From contig NZ_MUZU01000004.1 of assembly GCF_002000085.1 (NCBI RefSeq), positions 62,001 to 126,000 on the forward strand: a stretch of 64,000 bases of DNA, given 5' to 3'. The notes under the pieces are model-generated. The model did not search any database, was not told where the DNA came from, and worked only from the letters and a program-made list of their open reading frames with translations. This document shows, in pieces, positions 1 through 9,373 of this stretch. This DNA is from Pseudocolwellia agarivorans. Its GTDB lineage: Bacteria > Pseudomonadota > Gammaproteobacteria > Enterobacterales > Alteromonadaceae. Every line of letters begins with the position of its first letter. Position 1 is the first letter of the stretch. The translations under genes and the position numbers were made by a program.

Positions 1-448
1 TTGCACCTGCAAAATCAGCTGTTTCAGCGATAGCGCTAGTATTCATGAATGTTGACCAAGTTTGACCAGCTAAAATGTTTTTATAGGTAATAAAAGCATG
101 ACGAAGTCTTGGGTGATGTGAGTTAGAAACAATCTCATTTTCGCCGCCGCCTAAAAAGTCCATTTCAATATAACCCATGACATCGCCATGGTTATATTTC
201 ATGTTAAAACGGGTTTCTGAAGCATTTAGATTAAATTGAGACTTACTTTCCGCTAAAGGAGTGCCAGAGCCGGTAAAAAAATCGTTGTATGCAACATCAC
301 CGCTGACGTAACGAGCATCTACTTTGATGTAGCCGCCAAAAGTAATTTTGTCTTCATCTGATATTTTTATTTCGTAACTTGCATTTGCAGCGCTAGCAAC
401 AAGTAAAGATGAAGCAAGTAGTAATTTTTTAGAGTTTAGTTTGATCAT
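1..448 (-). CDS. DcaP-like outer-membrane porin, N-terminal part
   Basis: Reading frame entering from the left edge with its start at 448; only the first 149 codons are in the window. It begins MIKLNSKKLLLASSLLVASA and has a signal peptide that probably ends after ANA. The mature part opens with a stretch of the type ITFGGYIKVDARY and continues with alternating beta-strand-like segments. This is the pattern of DcaP-type trimeric porins, which pass small anionic substrates. A nearer ATG at 453 is out of frame and stops at once, so 448 is the start. It is divergent from crbS. The family call rests on the N-terminus only. Confidence 0.6.
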   Translation of the reverse strand, partial: MIKLNSKKLLLASSLLVASAANASYEIKISDEDKITFGGYIKVDARYVSGDVAYNDFFTGSGTPLAESKSQFNLNASETRFNMKYNHGDVMGYIEMDFLGGGENEIVSNSHHPRLRHAFITYKNILAGQTWSTFMNTSAIAETADFAGA

Positions 449-681
449 TTCATGTTTCCCTTATTTTTTTATATAAGTGTTTTTGCTTTGTTCGAAATTT
501 ATAATAGGTAAGTTGAAATAATGCACAATTGACAATAAGGATTAGCGCTAAAGGCTTAAAACTAAAGGAGTAGTAAAAAAGAACTAGTACTAAAGTACTA
601 ATTTTTATGAGGTTAACTGTTTCGCTTTTTATCTTTGAATTATGTTAAGTTGCTTTTAAGTAACTTGAAAAAGAGCGCAGT

Positions 682-3600
682 ATGTTTGCAAATTGGTTAT
701 TAATAAGTGTCAGTATTAGCTATATAGGTTTACTGTTTTTAATTGCTTACTTAGGTGGTAAGTACCGTCATAAAATAGCAGGCAAACAACATGCTATTAT
801 TTATGCGCTCTCGCTAGGTGTTTACTGTACTTCTTGGGGGTTTTTAGGCACGGCAGCTCAAGCGGCAAATAGGAATTTTACGTATTTTTCTGTTTATTTA
901 GCGCCTATATTATTGTTTGTTTTTGCTTGGCCTTTCATTCAACGTATTATTAAAACCTGTTTAGCACTAAAAATAACCTCTATAGCTGATTTACTGTCTT
1001 CTCGATTTGGTAAGTCGCAAAGTTTAGGTGTAATGATTACTTTAGTGGCCTTAATTGGTGTAGTGCCTTATATCGCGTTACAACTTAAAGCGATTGTTTA
1101 TTCGTATCAAATACTTCAAGAAGATACAGATTTTTCTGTATGGCAAGTTGCTCTATTTGTGAGTCTTATATTAGCTTGGTTTACTGTTATTTTTGGTATT
1201 CGCACTATTGATGTAACAGAGCGTCATCCTGGTGTTATGGTCGCTATTGCTTTTGAATCTATTGTTAAATTAGTCGCTTTTTTAGGTATAGGCTTGTTTG
1301 TTTCTTTTGTTATATATGATTCCCCAATTGATATATGGGAGTTATCAATGGAGCAAATGTTTGTAGATTATCAATTTGAACCTAGTAACCTTCTGAATAT
1401 GTTTGGTTTGATGATTATCGCCGTTTCTGCTTTTTTATGCATGCCAAGACAATTTCAAGTGATGTTTGTTGAAATTAAAGAACAAAAAAATAGTGCTTTT
1501 GCTCGTTGGTTATTACCTATTTACGTCATCATTTTTGCTGTATTTGCTGTTCCTATAGGCTTAGCAGGAAGCTTGAATTACGGCTCATCTTTACCCACCG
1601 ACGCCTATGTTTTGTATTTACCTGCTTATAATGGGCAAATGTGGATGTCTTTATTTGCTTTTTTAGGTGCTGTTTCAGCAGCCAGTTCAATGGTCATTGT
1701 TTCTACAATTGCGCTAAGCACTATGCTAAGTAATGAAATCGTTTTTCCGATGATATTTAAGTTTTCACGAAAACAGAATTATGACTTTAATCAGTTCCAA
1801 TCAAGGTTGTTGCTTATCCGTAAGGCGCTTGTTTTATTCGTGATTTTACTTAGCTACGGTATGTTACTTTTATCTCCTCCTGATACATTATCATCTCTAG
1901 GAGAAGTTGCTTTTGGTGCTATTGCTCAGATAGGACCCGCGTTATTTGCGGCATTTTTATGGCGAAAAACAACCTTATATGGTGTTTTGGCTGGTATAAG
2001 TAGTGGATTTAGTGTTTGGTGTGTTTTTAATTTATTACCTCAATTAGGGTTTTACTCTCACCCTTTAAGTGGTTCAGGTTTACCCGCGACTACTGTCATT
2101 ACTTTGATAGGCTTATTTCTGAATATCACTATGTTATGGGTAGTGTCATTATTGACTCGACAAAGTATACGAGAGCAAATGCAAGCTAAGTTTTTTTACA
2201 AAGAACGAGTAAAAGAGCAGTGGAACTTACCAATAAAATCAAAAATAGATGTTACGGAATTAGAGCTATTAATCGCACGCTTTATTGGTCAAGAAAAAGC
2301 ACGTATATGTTTTCAATTATTTAATCAAAAATATGGTCAACCTTCTATAAATGCTAAAAATAATAAGAAGTTCAATGAAGATCTTATTCTTCATGTTGAA
2401 GATACTTTAGCTCGAGTTATTGGTTCAGCATCTGCCAAATTAGTGACTTCATTTGCTACAGGTATAAGAAAAATTGACTTTGAAGAAGTCGCTAAACTTG
2501 TTGAAGATAATTCCACAGAGCAACTTGAGTTCAGTAGAACAGTATTACAAAGTGCGATTGAAAATGTGAGTGAGGGAATATCGGTTATTGATGGTGATTT
2601 AAATCTTGTTGCTTGGAATAAACAATATTTAGATATTTTTAATTACCCTGATAACTTTGTTTATATTGGCTGTCCCATTAGTCAATTGATACGTTTTAAT
2701 TTAATGCAGCAAAAGCATTTTTCTAATGATTTAGACAAACAAGTAAAAAAGCGTATTAAATACATGAAAGTAGGAAGTCGACACAGTACCGAGCGTAAAT
2801 TAAAAAATGGAAAAACCATCCACATTGAAGGTAATCCAATTCCCGGCGGGGGATTTGTGATGATTTTTTCAGATATAACAATATATAGACAAGCTGAAAA
2901 GGTGTTGAAAGAAGAGAATTATGATCTCGAATCGCGTGTTCGTTATAGAACAGCTGAACTGGAATTAGCAAATAAAAAATTAGAACAAGCCAGAGAAAAA
3001 TCAGAACAAGCTAATATTCAAAAAAGCCAATACTTAAAAGCTTGTAGTCACGATTTATTACAGCCTTTATCGGCGGCACGGTTATTTTGTTCTTCGGTTT
3101 TATTAAGTTCAAAAGCCCATCGTGTTGATAGAGAACAAATAAAACAAATTGATAATTCTTTAGAAATAGCGAATAACCTTTTATTAGACCTCAACGAAAT
3201 AGCCAGAATTGAAAGTGGTAATATATCTCCAACAATTGAAGTGTTATCGGTAAATAAATTGTTTTCAATGTTATCTTCTGAATTTAGCGGATTAACGGAG
3301 GAGTACAAAATACAATTTCGTTGTATAACTACTCAATATTATATTAAAAGTGACATAACCTTATTATCTCGAATTATTCAAAACTTTTTAAGTAATGCAT
3401 TTAGGTATGCTAATAATGGCAAAGTTCTTCTTGGTTGTAGAAAGCAAGGAGACGAACTGTCTATTCAGGTTTTTGATAATGGCCCGGGTATTCCGATCGA
3501 TAAACAGCAGCAAGTTTTTGAACAATTTATGCAGCTTAAAACAAGTAATGTTATTGGTCCTAAGGGCTTAGGGTTAGGGTTGAATATTGCGAGAAGTTTA

Positions 3601-4200
3601 GCTGAGATTTTAGGACATAAAATTAACTTAAAATCAGAGGTTGATAAAGGATGTTTATTTAGCGTTAATGTCCCCTTAGATGAATCTTCTGTTCTTGTTA
3701 AGCCGAAACAAAATTCATCTGCAAGTATGAATTTACAAGGTGTTGGTGTGTTATGTATTGATAACGAAAAAGATATTTTATTGGGAATGGAGCACTTGTT
3801 AGATGCATGGCAATGTAAAGTTTTTCTGGCGACTGATGCGCAACAAGCACGAGAAATCCTGTTAAAACATGAAGATGAAATAGATATGTTACTGGTTGAT
3901 TATCAACTCGATGTTCCTACTGGTGGTCTTGAGGCTATTATCAGCCAAGAGGGGATTTGTAATTTATATGATGTGAATGGTATTGAGCTTATTCAACAGT
4001 TAAGGGAGATGAGTCAATATCCTTTACCTGCGATACTTATAACGGCAACCACGGATGAAAACTTAATTAATCGAGCTCAGCAAGTTGATATAGGTTACTT
4101 AAGAAAAATGATTAAACCTATAGCGTTACGTTCTTTAATGAGTTCTTTATTAGCTAAAAAACTTGAACAAAACTACGCTAACTGGTCTTCTAAAGAGTAA
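682..4200 (+). CDS. crbS: CrbS-type hybrid sensor kinase with SLC5 transporter domain
   Basis: An inner-membrane hybrid histidine kinase of 1172 residues. Residues about 1-500 form a multi-helix sodium/solute symporter (SLC5/SSS) domain. A short STAC-like linker follows (about 520-600), then a PAS domain (about 625-740), a coiled coil, a HisKA domain with phospho-acceptor His790 in SHDLLQPL, a HATPase domain (N-box near 901-905, G boxes near 935-960) and a C-terminal receiver with Asp1073. CrbS is known from Vibrio and Pseudomonas as the sensor of the acetate switch that turns on acetyl-CoA synthetase through CrbR. The partner lies convergently only 18 bp downstream. No acs or actP gene is in the window, so the acetate role is inferred from domain order and the neighbour. 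Confidence 0.8.
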   Translation: MFANWLLISVSISYIGLLFLIAYLGGKYRHKIAGKQHAIIYALSLGVYCTSWGFLGTAAQAANRNFTYFSVYLAPILLFVFAWPFIQRIIKTCLALKITSIADLLSSRFGKSQSLGVMITLVALIGVVPYIALQLKAIVYSYQILQEDTDFSVWQVALFVSLILAWFTVIFGIRTIDVTERHPGVMVAIAFESIVKLVAFLGIGLFVSFVIYDSPIDIWELSMEQMFVDYQFEPSNLLNMFGLMIIAVSAFLCMPRQFQVMFVEIKEQKNSAFARWLLPIYVIIFAVFAVPIGLAGSLNYGSSLPTDAYVLYLPAYNGQMWMSLFAFLGAVSAASSMVIVSTIALSTMLSNEIVFPMIFKFSRKQNYDFNQFQSRLLLIRKALVLFVILLSYGMLLLSPPDTLSSLGEVAFGAIAQIGPALFAAFLWRKTTLYGVLAGISSGFSVWCVFNLLPQLGFYSHPLSGSGLPATTVITLIGLFLNITMLWVVSLLTRQSIREQMQAKFFYKERVKEQWNLPIKSKIDVTELELLIARFIGQEKARICFQLFNQKYGQPSINAKNNKKFNEDLILHVEDTLARVIGSASAKLVTSFATGIRKIDFEEVAKLVEDNSTEQLEFSRTVLQSAIENVSEGISVIDGDLNLVAWNKQYLDIFNYPDNFVYIGCPISQLIRFNLMQQKHFSNDLDKQVKKRIKYMKVGSRHSTERKLKNGKTIHIEGNPIPGGGFVMIFSDITIYRQAEKVLKEENYDLESRVRYRTAELELANKKLEQAREKSEQANIQKSQYLKACSHDLLQPLSAARLFCSSVLLSSKAHRVDREQIKQIDNSLEIANNLLLDLNEIARIESGNISPTIEVLSVNKLFSMLSSEFSGLTEEYKIQFRCITTQYYIKSDITLLSRIIQNFLSNAFRYANNGKVLLGCRKQGDELSIQVFDNGPGIPIDKQQQVFEQFMQLKTSNVIGPKGLGLGLNIARSLAEILGHKINLKSEVDKGCLFSVNVPLDESSVLVKPKQNSSASMNLQGVGVLCIDNEKDILLGMEHLLDAWQCKVFLATDAQQAREILLKHEDEIDMLLVDYQLDVPTGGLEAIISQEGICNLYDVNGIELIQQLREMSQYPLPAILITATTDENLINRAQQVDIGYLRKMIKPIALRSLMSSLLAKKLEQNYANWSSKE

Positions 4201-4218
4201 TTCAGGCGTGTTTAGAGC

Positions 4219-4854
4219 TTAAAACTGTTGTCCAATGCTCTTTAATTGATTTAAGAGGATAACGGCTTGCGTTCGATTGCGAACACCTAGCTTTAAAAAA
4301 ATGGTACTAGCATGGCTTTTTACGGTGGATTCAGATAATCCAAGATCATAGGCTATCTGTTTGTTTAATAATCCATCAGCAAACATTAATAAAATTTTGT
4401 GTTGTTTAGGTGTTAACGACGCTATTTTATCGGCGGCACTGCCTTCTTCTTTTTGATTAACATTAAACTCGCCATCCGGCGTCCATAACTTACCATCGAG
4501 TACGTCGTTAATTGCTGAGATCATTTCGGGTACAGATGTCGACTTCGGAATAAAGCCAGCAGCACCATGATGCATAGCTTTGTGGATAGTTTGCTTATCT
4601 TCAAAGCCTGAAACAATAATGATCCCTAGCTCAGGATAATTGCGTCTAATGCTAACTAAATTGTTAAAACCTTGAGCTCCTGGTATATCTAAATCGAGTA
4701 ATACTAAATCTATAGACTTATTTGTAGCTAATATTTCTTCTAGCTGAGGAATAGATTCTGCTTCAAGTACGCACATATTATCAAATTGTGCTTTAAGAGT
4801 GCCCATTAAAGCTTGTCTAAACAAAGGGTGATCATCTGCTATTAATATTTTCAT
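4219..4854 (-). CDS. crbR: CrbR-type NarL/LuxR response regulator
   Basis: A 211-residue response regulator: receiver domain (residues 1-120) with the acidic pair DD at 7-8, likely phosphorylated Asp54 in VLLDLDIPG, and conserved Lys in IPKS. A LuxR/GerE helix-turn-helix follows (about 148-200), including LTPKQHKIL and SESTVKSHASTIFLKLGV. The gene is tail-to-tail with the SLC5-type hybrid kinase. That is the usual CrbS/CrbR arrangement, so phosphotransfer from the kinase and control of acetate-use genes are the likely roles. The pairing is inferred from proximity and families; no target promoter is visible here. Confidence 0.78.
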   Translation of the reverse strand: MKILIADDHPLFRQALMGTLKAQFDNMCVLEAESIPQLEEILATNKSIDLVLLDLDIPGAQGFNNLVSIRRNYPELGIIIVSGFEDKQTIHKAMHHGAAGFIPKSTSVPEMISAINDVLDGKLWTPDGEFNVNQKEEGSAADKIASLTPKQHKILLMFADGLLNKQIAYDLGLSESTVKSHASTIFLKLGVRNRTQAVILLNQLKSIGQQF

Positions 4855-5143
4855 AAAGGCTATTTACATCGACTTTTACTGTTTTTTAAAATTATAGGAA
4901 TAATTTATAAAACTTATATTATAACTACACCATAGCAAATTCATGAAAACCTAGCTACTCAGCAGTTTATTGGAATAAGAGAATAGCATAAAAAAATGTG
5001 ATAACTTTACATTATTTATATATTTTATTTTGCTGCTATTTATTAATGAATGACTATTTTTTAGTTGATGATAAATATATGAAAATTAAAATTAATCAAT
5101 GCTTTACGTCTGTCCTTTATGAATGTCTTCTGTAAGCACTTAC

Positions 5144-5812
5144 CTATTGTGCAAAGTCTTCAGCATTGTAATAAAGAGGTTTCATTGCTCCGCAATAAGT
5201 GAGTTTATAGTGAATTTCATTCTCTTTGGGAACAGCTGAAGATGCTGTGAAGTTAGTTACACAATTAACATTATCCGACAGGTAAATAAGGTGTTCATAA
5301 CTTGGCGGTTGTTGAATTTGGTGTACTAATATTCGCTCATTATTACGTAGTTGTACAATGTCATATTTTTGTCTTTTATTTGACTCTTCTGGTTTGTCGA
5401 TTACTTTTACAAATAACTGTTTATCAAAAGCTATTTTCATTCCTTTGTAGGTTAACATGCCATCTTTTTTATAGTTTCCCATGTACACGTCAGCATTAAC
5501 TTCTATTTGCTCTCCACGCATCAATCGCTCTAAATTAAACGCTTCCGGCTTAATTGTAACTAGGTCTGCATCTTTAACTAATTGTAGTAAAGAGAGCTCA
5601 TTGATATCTATTTTATAAATAATTTGTACATTATTTGGGGCTTTTAATGTCAACATATGAGAGGCATATACACTTGAACCTTTATTAAAAAGTTTCATTC
5701 CATGAATACCCATATATTTAGGATTTAAGGGGGGGAGAGGCTTAGGCTCTTCTTCTGCTAAAGCAATATTAGAGAGTGATAATATAAAAAGCGATAAAAT
5801 AATTTTGATCAT
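5144..5812 (-). CDS. exported protein of unknown function
   Basis: A 222-residue protein that I do not recognise. It has a clear signal peptide (IILSLFILSLSNIALA, cleavage near residue 19) and a mature part starting with a proline-rich EEEPKPLPPLNP stretch. The body is predicted mostly beta and has two cysteines near the C-terminus (in NVNCVTNF and TYCGAM) that could form a disulfide in the periplasm. No lipobox or membrane helix follows the signal. It stands alone, with gaps of 289 bp before crbR and 186 bp after btuF, so context gives no function. Confidence 0.6.
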   Translation of the reverse strand: MIKIILSLFILSLSNIALAEEEPKPLPPLNPKYMGIHGMKLFNKGSSVYASHMLTLKAPNNVQIIYKIDINELSLLQLVKDADLVTIKPEAFNLERLMRGEQIEVNADVYMGNYKKDGMLTYKGMKIAFDKQLFVKVIDKPEESNKRQKYDIVQLRNNERILVHQIQQPPSYEHLIYLSDNVNCVTNFTASSAVPKENEIHYKLTYCGAMKPLYYNAEDFAQ

Positions 5813-5998
5813 GAAGTTTAATAATTCGAGTCATATTTAATTATTATTCTAGCAGTTATATTGATAAACATTGGCAGAAAATTTTAATTTTTTAGGAAAG
5901 TTAATACCTTGTATAAACAGGGTAAACTCAGCGTAAATAGAGTTAGTCCAAACTAGGGGATACTCAAATTACGCTTATATTTTCAGTCAAATAGTTAC

Positions 5999-6913
5999 TT
6001 ATTTTATGCTTAGGTAATAATGTCTTGATTCCTCAATGCTGTTGCAAAGTTTTTCTAATTCACCTAGCAACCTTGGTGTCATTCGGTGTAATTTGTCTGA
6101 GTTAGGATGTATTAATTGTTTATGTTTTGCGGCTGGTATGTCGCTCCACTGTAACCAATTAACAGCATCTGGAGTTACGTGTCCATTCGATATGGGCTGA
6201 ATAATTAATTGTGGTTTAGCGATTGCCACTTGCTCTAAACCTATTTGTGGATAGTCAGTTATGCTTTCTACAAAAGGATTTGTTGCTCCACAAACATTAA
6301 GATGTTGTTGCGGCCACGAGTTATTACTTACTGTGGTTAATGGGTTAGGCCAAAGTTCGTAAAATACAGTTATAGGTGGTTTATTGGCGAAAGTTTTACG
6401 TAAATTTTTCAGGTCTAATTCATATTGGCTTGCTAGCTCTTCGGCACGTTGATTTGTTCCTGTTAATTTACCTAATAAGCGTAATTCAGTTGCAACATCT
6501 TCTAAATTTTTAGGATCTGAATATACAACATTTAACCCTAACTTTTTGAGCCTGTCTAAATCATCTAAAGGGTTTCCTGTGCGCCAAGCAATAATTAAAT
6601 CGGGTTCATAGGCAAGTATTTTTTCTATTTTTAAGCGTGCATAATTTCCAATACGAGGAACATTATTTGCTGCTTCAGGAAAGTCTGAATGCTCGGTGGT
6701 TGCTATGACGCGATCGCCTACACCTAAGCTAAAAAGCATCTCTATTAGGTGCGGGGCTAAGGTGATAATACGTTGTTTTTTAAACTCACTTTTATTGTTA
6801 TCTACATTATCAATGGCGCTAGAGTCATTGGCATATAACATAGTAGATGTACTTGCGAGTGCTAAAAGTACTAAAGCAAATAATTTTGATGGAAGCTGCA
6901 TAATAATTACCAA
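5999..6913 (-). CDS. btuF: BtuF-like periplasmic cobalamin-binding protein
   Basis: Periplasmic substrate-binding protein of the BtuF/FecB class that would deliver corrinoids to the BtuCD importer. It has a signal peptide (KLFALVLLALASTSTMLYA), then the class III binding-protein fold with RIITLAPHLIEMLFSLGVGD and EPDLIIAW motifs. Two starts compete. The TTG at 6913 has an AAAAAGG Shine-Dalgarno 6-7 nt upstream, inside the end of cobO. The ATG at 6901 has no ribosome site. I keep the TTG start (304 residues); the ATG would give 300. It is the last gene of the B12 operon and overlaps cobO by 7 bp, which suggests translational coupling. Confidence 0.85.
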   Translation of the reverse strand: MVIIMQLPSKLFALVLLALASTSTMLYANDSSAIDNVDNNKSEFKKQRIITLAPHLIEMLFSLGVGDRVIATTEHSDFPEAANNVPRIGNYARLKIEKILAYEPDLIIAWRTGNPLDDLDRLKKLGLNVVYSDPKNLEDVATELRLLGKLTGTNQRAEELASQYELDLKNLRKTFANKPPITVFYELWPNPLTTVSNNSWPQQHLNVCGATNPFVESITDYPQIGLEQVAIAKPQLIIQPISNGHVTPDAVNWLQWSDIPAAKHKQLIHPNSDKLHRMTPRLLGELEKLCNSIEESRHYYLSIK

Positions 6914-7512
6914 TCGACACCTTTTTGAACTCTTATGCCGCTATCGAAAGCATGTTTGATAGATTGCACTTCAGAGACTGTATCGGCTACTTCGATTATT
7001 TTTCTATGGCAAGCCCTACCTGTAATAATGACATGTTGCATTGATGGTCTATTTGCTAATACGCTTAACACTTCTTCTAAATCAATATAACCGTAAGTCA
7101 CCATGTAGGTTAATTCGTCGAGTAATACAATATCAACACTTTCATCGGTGAGGAGCTTTTTCGCTTCAGCCCAAGCTAATTGAGCTGCGGCCGTATCGGC
7201 TTCTTTATTTTGTGTTTCCCACGTAAAACCTGTTTTCATTGTGTGGTGTTTTACGCCATGTTGTTTTAATAAATTAAGCTCGCCACATTCCCATGTACCT
7301 TTAATAAACTGAATAATTCCAGCACTTAAACCATGGCCTACAGAACGGGTGATCATGCCAAAACCAGAAGTTGATTTACCTTTACCATTACCTGTAATTA
7401 CCAGTAGTAGGCCTTTATCTTCTGTGGCGGCTGCAATACGTTCATCTACTTTTTCTTTTAATTTTTGCTGGCGCTTTTTATGATTTTCTTTTTTCTTATC
7501 GTCATCAATCAT
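6907..7512 (-). CDS. cobO: cob(I)yrinic acid a,c-diamide adenosyltransferase
   Basis: CobO/BtuR-type ATP:corrinoid adenosyltransferase (201 residues). It transfers the 5'-deoxyadenosyl group of ATP to the reduced cobalt of corrinoids in the cytoplasm. The N-terminal 35 residues are charged and helical. The P-loop GNGKGKST spans residues 41-48, followed by the family motifs GLSAGIIQFIKG and IVLLDELTY. Length is normal. It lies between cobC (21 bp gap) and btuF (7 bp overlap) in the B12 operon, consistent with adenosylating imported corrinoid before nucleotide-loop assembly. Confidence 0.92.
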   Translation of the reverse strand: MIDDDKKKENHKKRQQKLKEKVDERIAAATEDKGLLLVITGNGKGKSTSGFGMITRSVGHGLSAGIIQFIKGTWECGELNLLKQHGVKHHTMKTGFTWETQNKEADTAAAQLAWAEAKKLLTDESVDIVLLDELTYMVTYGYIDLEEVLSVLANRPSMQHVIITGRACHRKIIEVADTVSEVQSIKHAFDSGIRVQKGVDW

Positions 7513-7533
7513 GAGTGATTCCTCTATTTATTT

Positions 7534-8241
7534 TTATTCAAATTCTTCAGGGGTTTGAGATACCGCTTTTAAAGGGGTAGAAATTGTTATTACATTACTA
7601 TGTTGCAAAGCTGGGAAAGCGCTTGAGCTTATATTTGTAAGATTTTTAACTAATGTAATACTACTATTTTTAATGGTTAATTGACTAAAAAGTGTTTTAT
7701 TACGGTAATCAATATTAAGTAAAAGAGCCAAAAGCATACGAATAACACCACCGTGGCACACGAGTAAAATGTTTTTTCCTGTGTGTGAGGTTAATAGCTC
7801 ACACCATGAGCGCTCGACTCTATTATAAAAGCTTGATAGCAATTCAGCTTGAGGGGGAGGAGATAGGTCTGGATCATGCCAAAAATCTTCTAATTGTTGC
7901 CAAGTTTTTTCACTGTTTTCTGAATCTCTAATATCATCAAATGAAATACCATCTAATTGGCCAAAATTCATCTCTTGAAAGTTATCTACAACTTCAAGAG
8001 GTAAGTGGTTATCTTTTGCGAACTGGTGAGCTAAGTTACAACAGCGTTGGAGGGGAGATGTAATTACTTGGCTAATTTTGTTGATTAAATTTTGTTGTAA
8101 TTGATTTAATTCAGTTAATATTTTCATATTTACTTCATCTGTTACACCTATATCTGTTTGACCATATAAGGCCGCTGGCCCGTTTACTTTTCCATGGCGT
8201 AATAAATAGATTGTGGTTGTTTGCATAGTGTCTTTTTGCAT
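7534..8241 (-). CDS. cobC: alpha-ribazole phosphatase (histidine phosphatase family)
   Basis: Histidine-phosphatase superfamily enzyme (235 residues) with the RHG signature at residues 15-17 and a second catalytic His in VCHGGVIRMLL. Inside a B12 cluster this family member is CobC, which removes phosphate from alpha-ribazole-5'-phosphate or adenosylcobalamin-5'-phosphate. The start at 8241 lies 5 bp after the cobS stop; a second in-frame ATG at 8226 (MQTTTIYLLRHG) is equally possible. The C-terminal 35 residues after the domain are poorly conserved in character. The role is inferred partly from its position next to cobS. Confidence 0.82.
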   Translation of the reverse strand: MQKDTMQTTTIYLLRHGKVNGPAALYGQTDIGVTDEVNMKILTELNQLQQNLINKISQVITSPLQRCCNLAHQFAKDNHLPLEVVDNFQEMNFGQLDGISFDDIRDSENSEKTWQQLEDFWHDPDLSPPPQAELLSSFYNRVERSWCELLTSHTGKNILLVCHGGVIRMLLALLLNIDYRNKTLFSQLTIKNSSITLVKNLTNISSSAFPALQHSNVITISTPLKAVSQTPEEFE

Positions 8242-8246
8242 AAAGG

Positions 8247-9119
8247 TTATGCCTGACCAAAGGATGTAAAACTAGCAAGTATTACTAGGTAGATAAGTAA
8301 TTCACTTAACTGTTGGCAAGCACCTAAGCAATCGCCGGTATAACCGCCTATTCGTTTTATTAACCATTGTTTAAAACCCGCTCTAAAAATAAAAAGCGTG
8401 AGTATTAACAATAGGGCTGTAGTGAGCGAAAAAAACAGCAAAGGAGCAAGGCCAACAATAAAAAGTAACCTTAATTCAAAGGGGCTTTGTTTATTTGCTA
8501 AAGGTTTACTTTTACTGGTGTCGATATCTGCCACATAAGGTAAGTCATATATTAAACTAGCCGCAACCGCTCTTGATAAGGCATAACCCAAAAATAATGA
8601 GGGAATTAAATACGCTATTTGAGCAAGCTCTATTAATACTAATAACTTTAACGCTAAAGCCATAAATAAAGTGACTGCGCCATAAGTACCTATGCGGCTG
8701 TCTTTCATTATGGTTAAACGTTTTTCTACTGTCATACCACCGCCAATACCATCAGCCATGTCAGCTAAACCATCTTCATGAAAAGCGCCAGTGAGCAATA
8801 AGCTAACAATAACAAGTAACGCGATGCTAATCGTATCAGGGAATAAGGGAGAAATAAGGGTAAAAAGCAAGCTTAAAATACCTGCTAATAAAAGCCCTAT
8901 TAAAGAAAAATAACGGCCAGATTTATTTAAAAGCACAGGGCTGTAATACATGCTTTGTGGAACAGGTATACGAGTAAAAAAGCTTAACGCTAAATAAAAT
9001 AAGTTGATCTGGCGCTTTAAATATCGCCTATATTTATTGTTGCTTGTATACCCGTTACCAATCAAAATGCGTATTTCAGAGCACTTGAGCGATATCAATT
9101 CAAGGCAATGCTTTGCCAT
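8247..9119 (-). CDS. cobS: adenosylcobinamide-GDP ribazoletransferase (cobalamin synthase)
   Basis: Polytopic inner-membrane CobS, which joins alpha-ribazole (phosphate) to adenosylcobinamide-GDP. The family core begins at about residue 36 with INLFYLALSFFTRIPVP. The acidic motif GAFHEDGLADMADGIGGG and the DSRIGTYGA loop, both typical of CobS, follow. The remainder is hydrophobic helices. At 290 residues it is about 30-40 longer than usual. The extra N-terminus (about the first 24 codons, including the ATG at 9119) lies inside an inverted-repeat element at 9047-9357. No ATG, GTG or TTG is in frame between that element and the conserved core, so the repeat appears to supply the start. Confidence 0.88.
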   Translation of the reverse strand: MAKHCLELISLKCSEIRILIGNGYTSNNKYRRYLKRQINLFYLALSFFTRIPVPQSMYYSPVLLNKSGRYFSLIGLLLAGILSLLFTLISPLFPDTISIALLVIVSLLLTGAFHEDGLADMADGIGGGMTVEKRLTIMKDSRIGTYGAVTLFMALALKLLVLIELAQIAYLIPSLFLGYALSRAVAASLIYDLPYVADIDTSKSKPLANKQSPFELRLLFIVGLAPLLFFSLTTALLLILTLFIFRAGFKQWLIKRIGGYTGDCLGACQQLSELLIYLVILASFTSFGQA

Positions 9120-9357
9120 AATGGTGTACCCTTATAAAAAGTATTAACGACGAAGTGATTTTGCTCAAGCGCTTCTTCGATGGGTCTAAAAACAATTTAT
9201 ACTGCGTTATTAACTTTAGTCAGGTTCCTACACGGATGTAGGACATTAGGGTAACGCAGGAGCAGTTACCGAGAATAACCATGACGTAAATTTAATGCCT
9301 TGCCTAAATTGTTTTTAGTTCCCACTGAAACCTGCATCTTGAATGGTAACGGATATA
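9047..9357. repeat. palindromic repeat element inserted between cobT and cobS
   Basis: The ends form an imperfect inverted repeat: 9047-9081 pairs with the complement of 9323-9357 (28 of 35 match by eye, core ccgttacca). Inside are a perfect 14-bp pair (ctaaaaacaattta at 9186-9199 and its complement at 9305-9318), an 8-bp pair (ctgcgtta 9202-9209, taacgcag 9252-9259) and a 7-bp hairpin (tcctaca 9226-9232, tgtagga 9237-9243). No transposase reading frame is present. It behaves like a non-autonomous MITE or structured intergenic repeat. The left end overlaps the 5' end of cobS. Confidence 0.6.
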
Positions 9358-9373
9358 TAACGCTTTTGTATGA

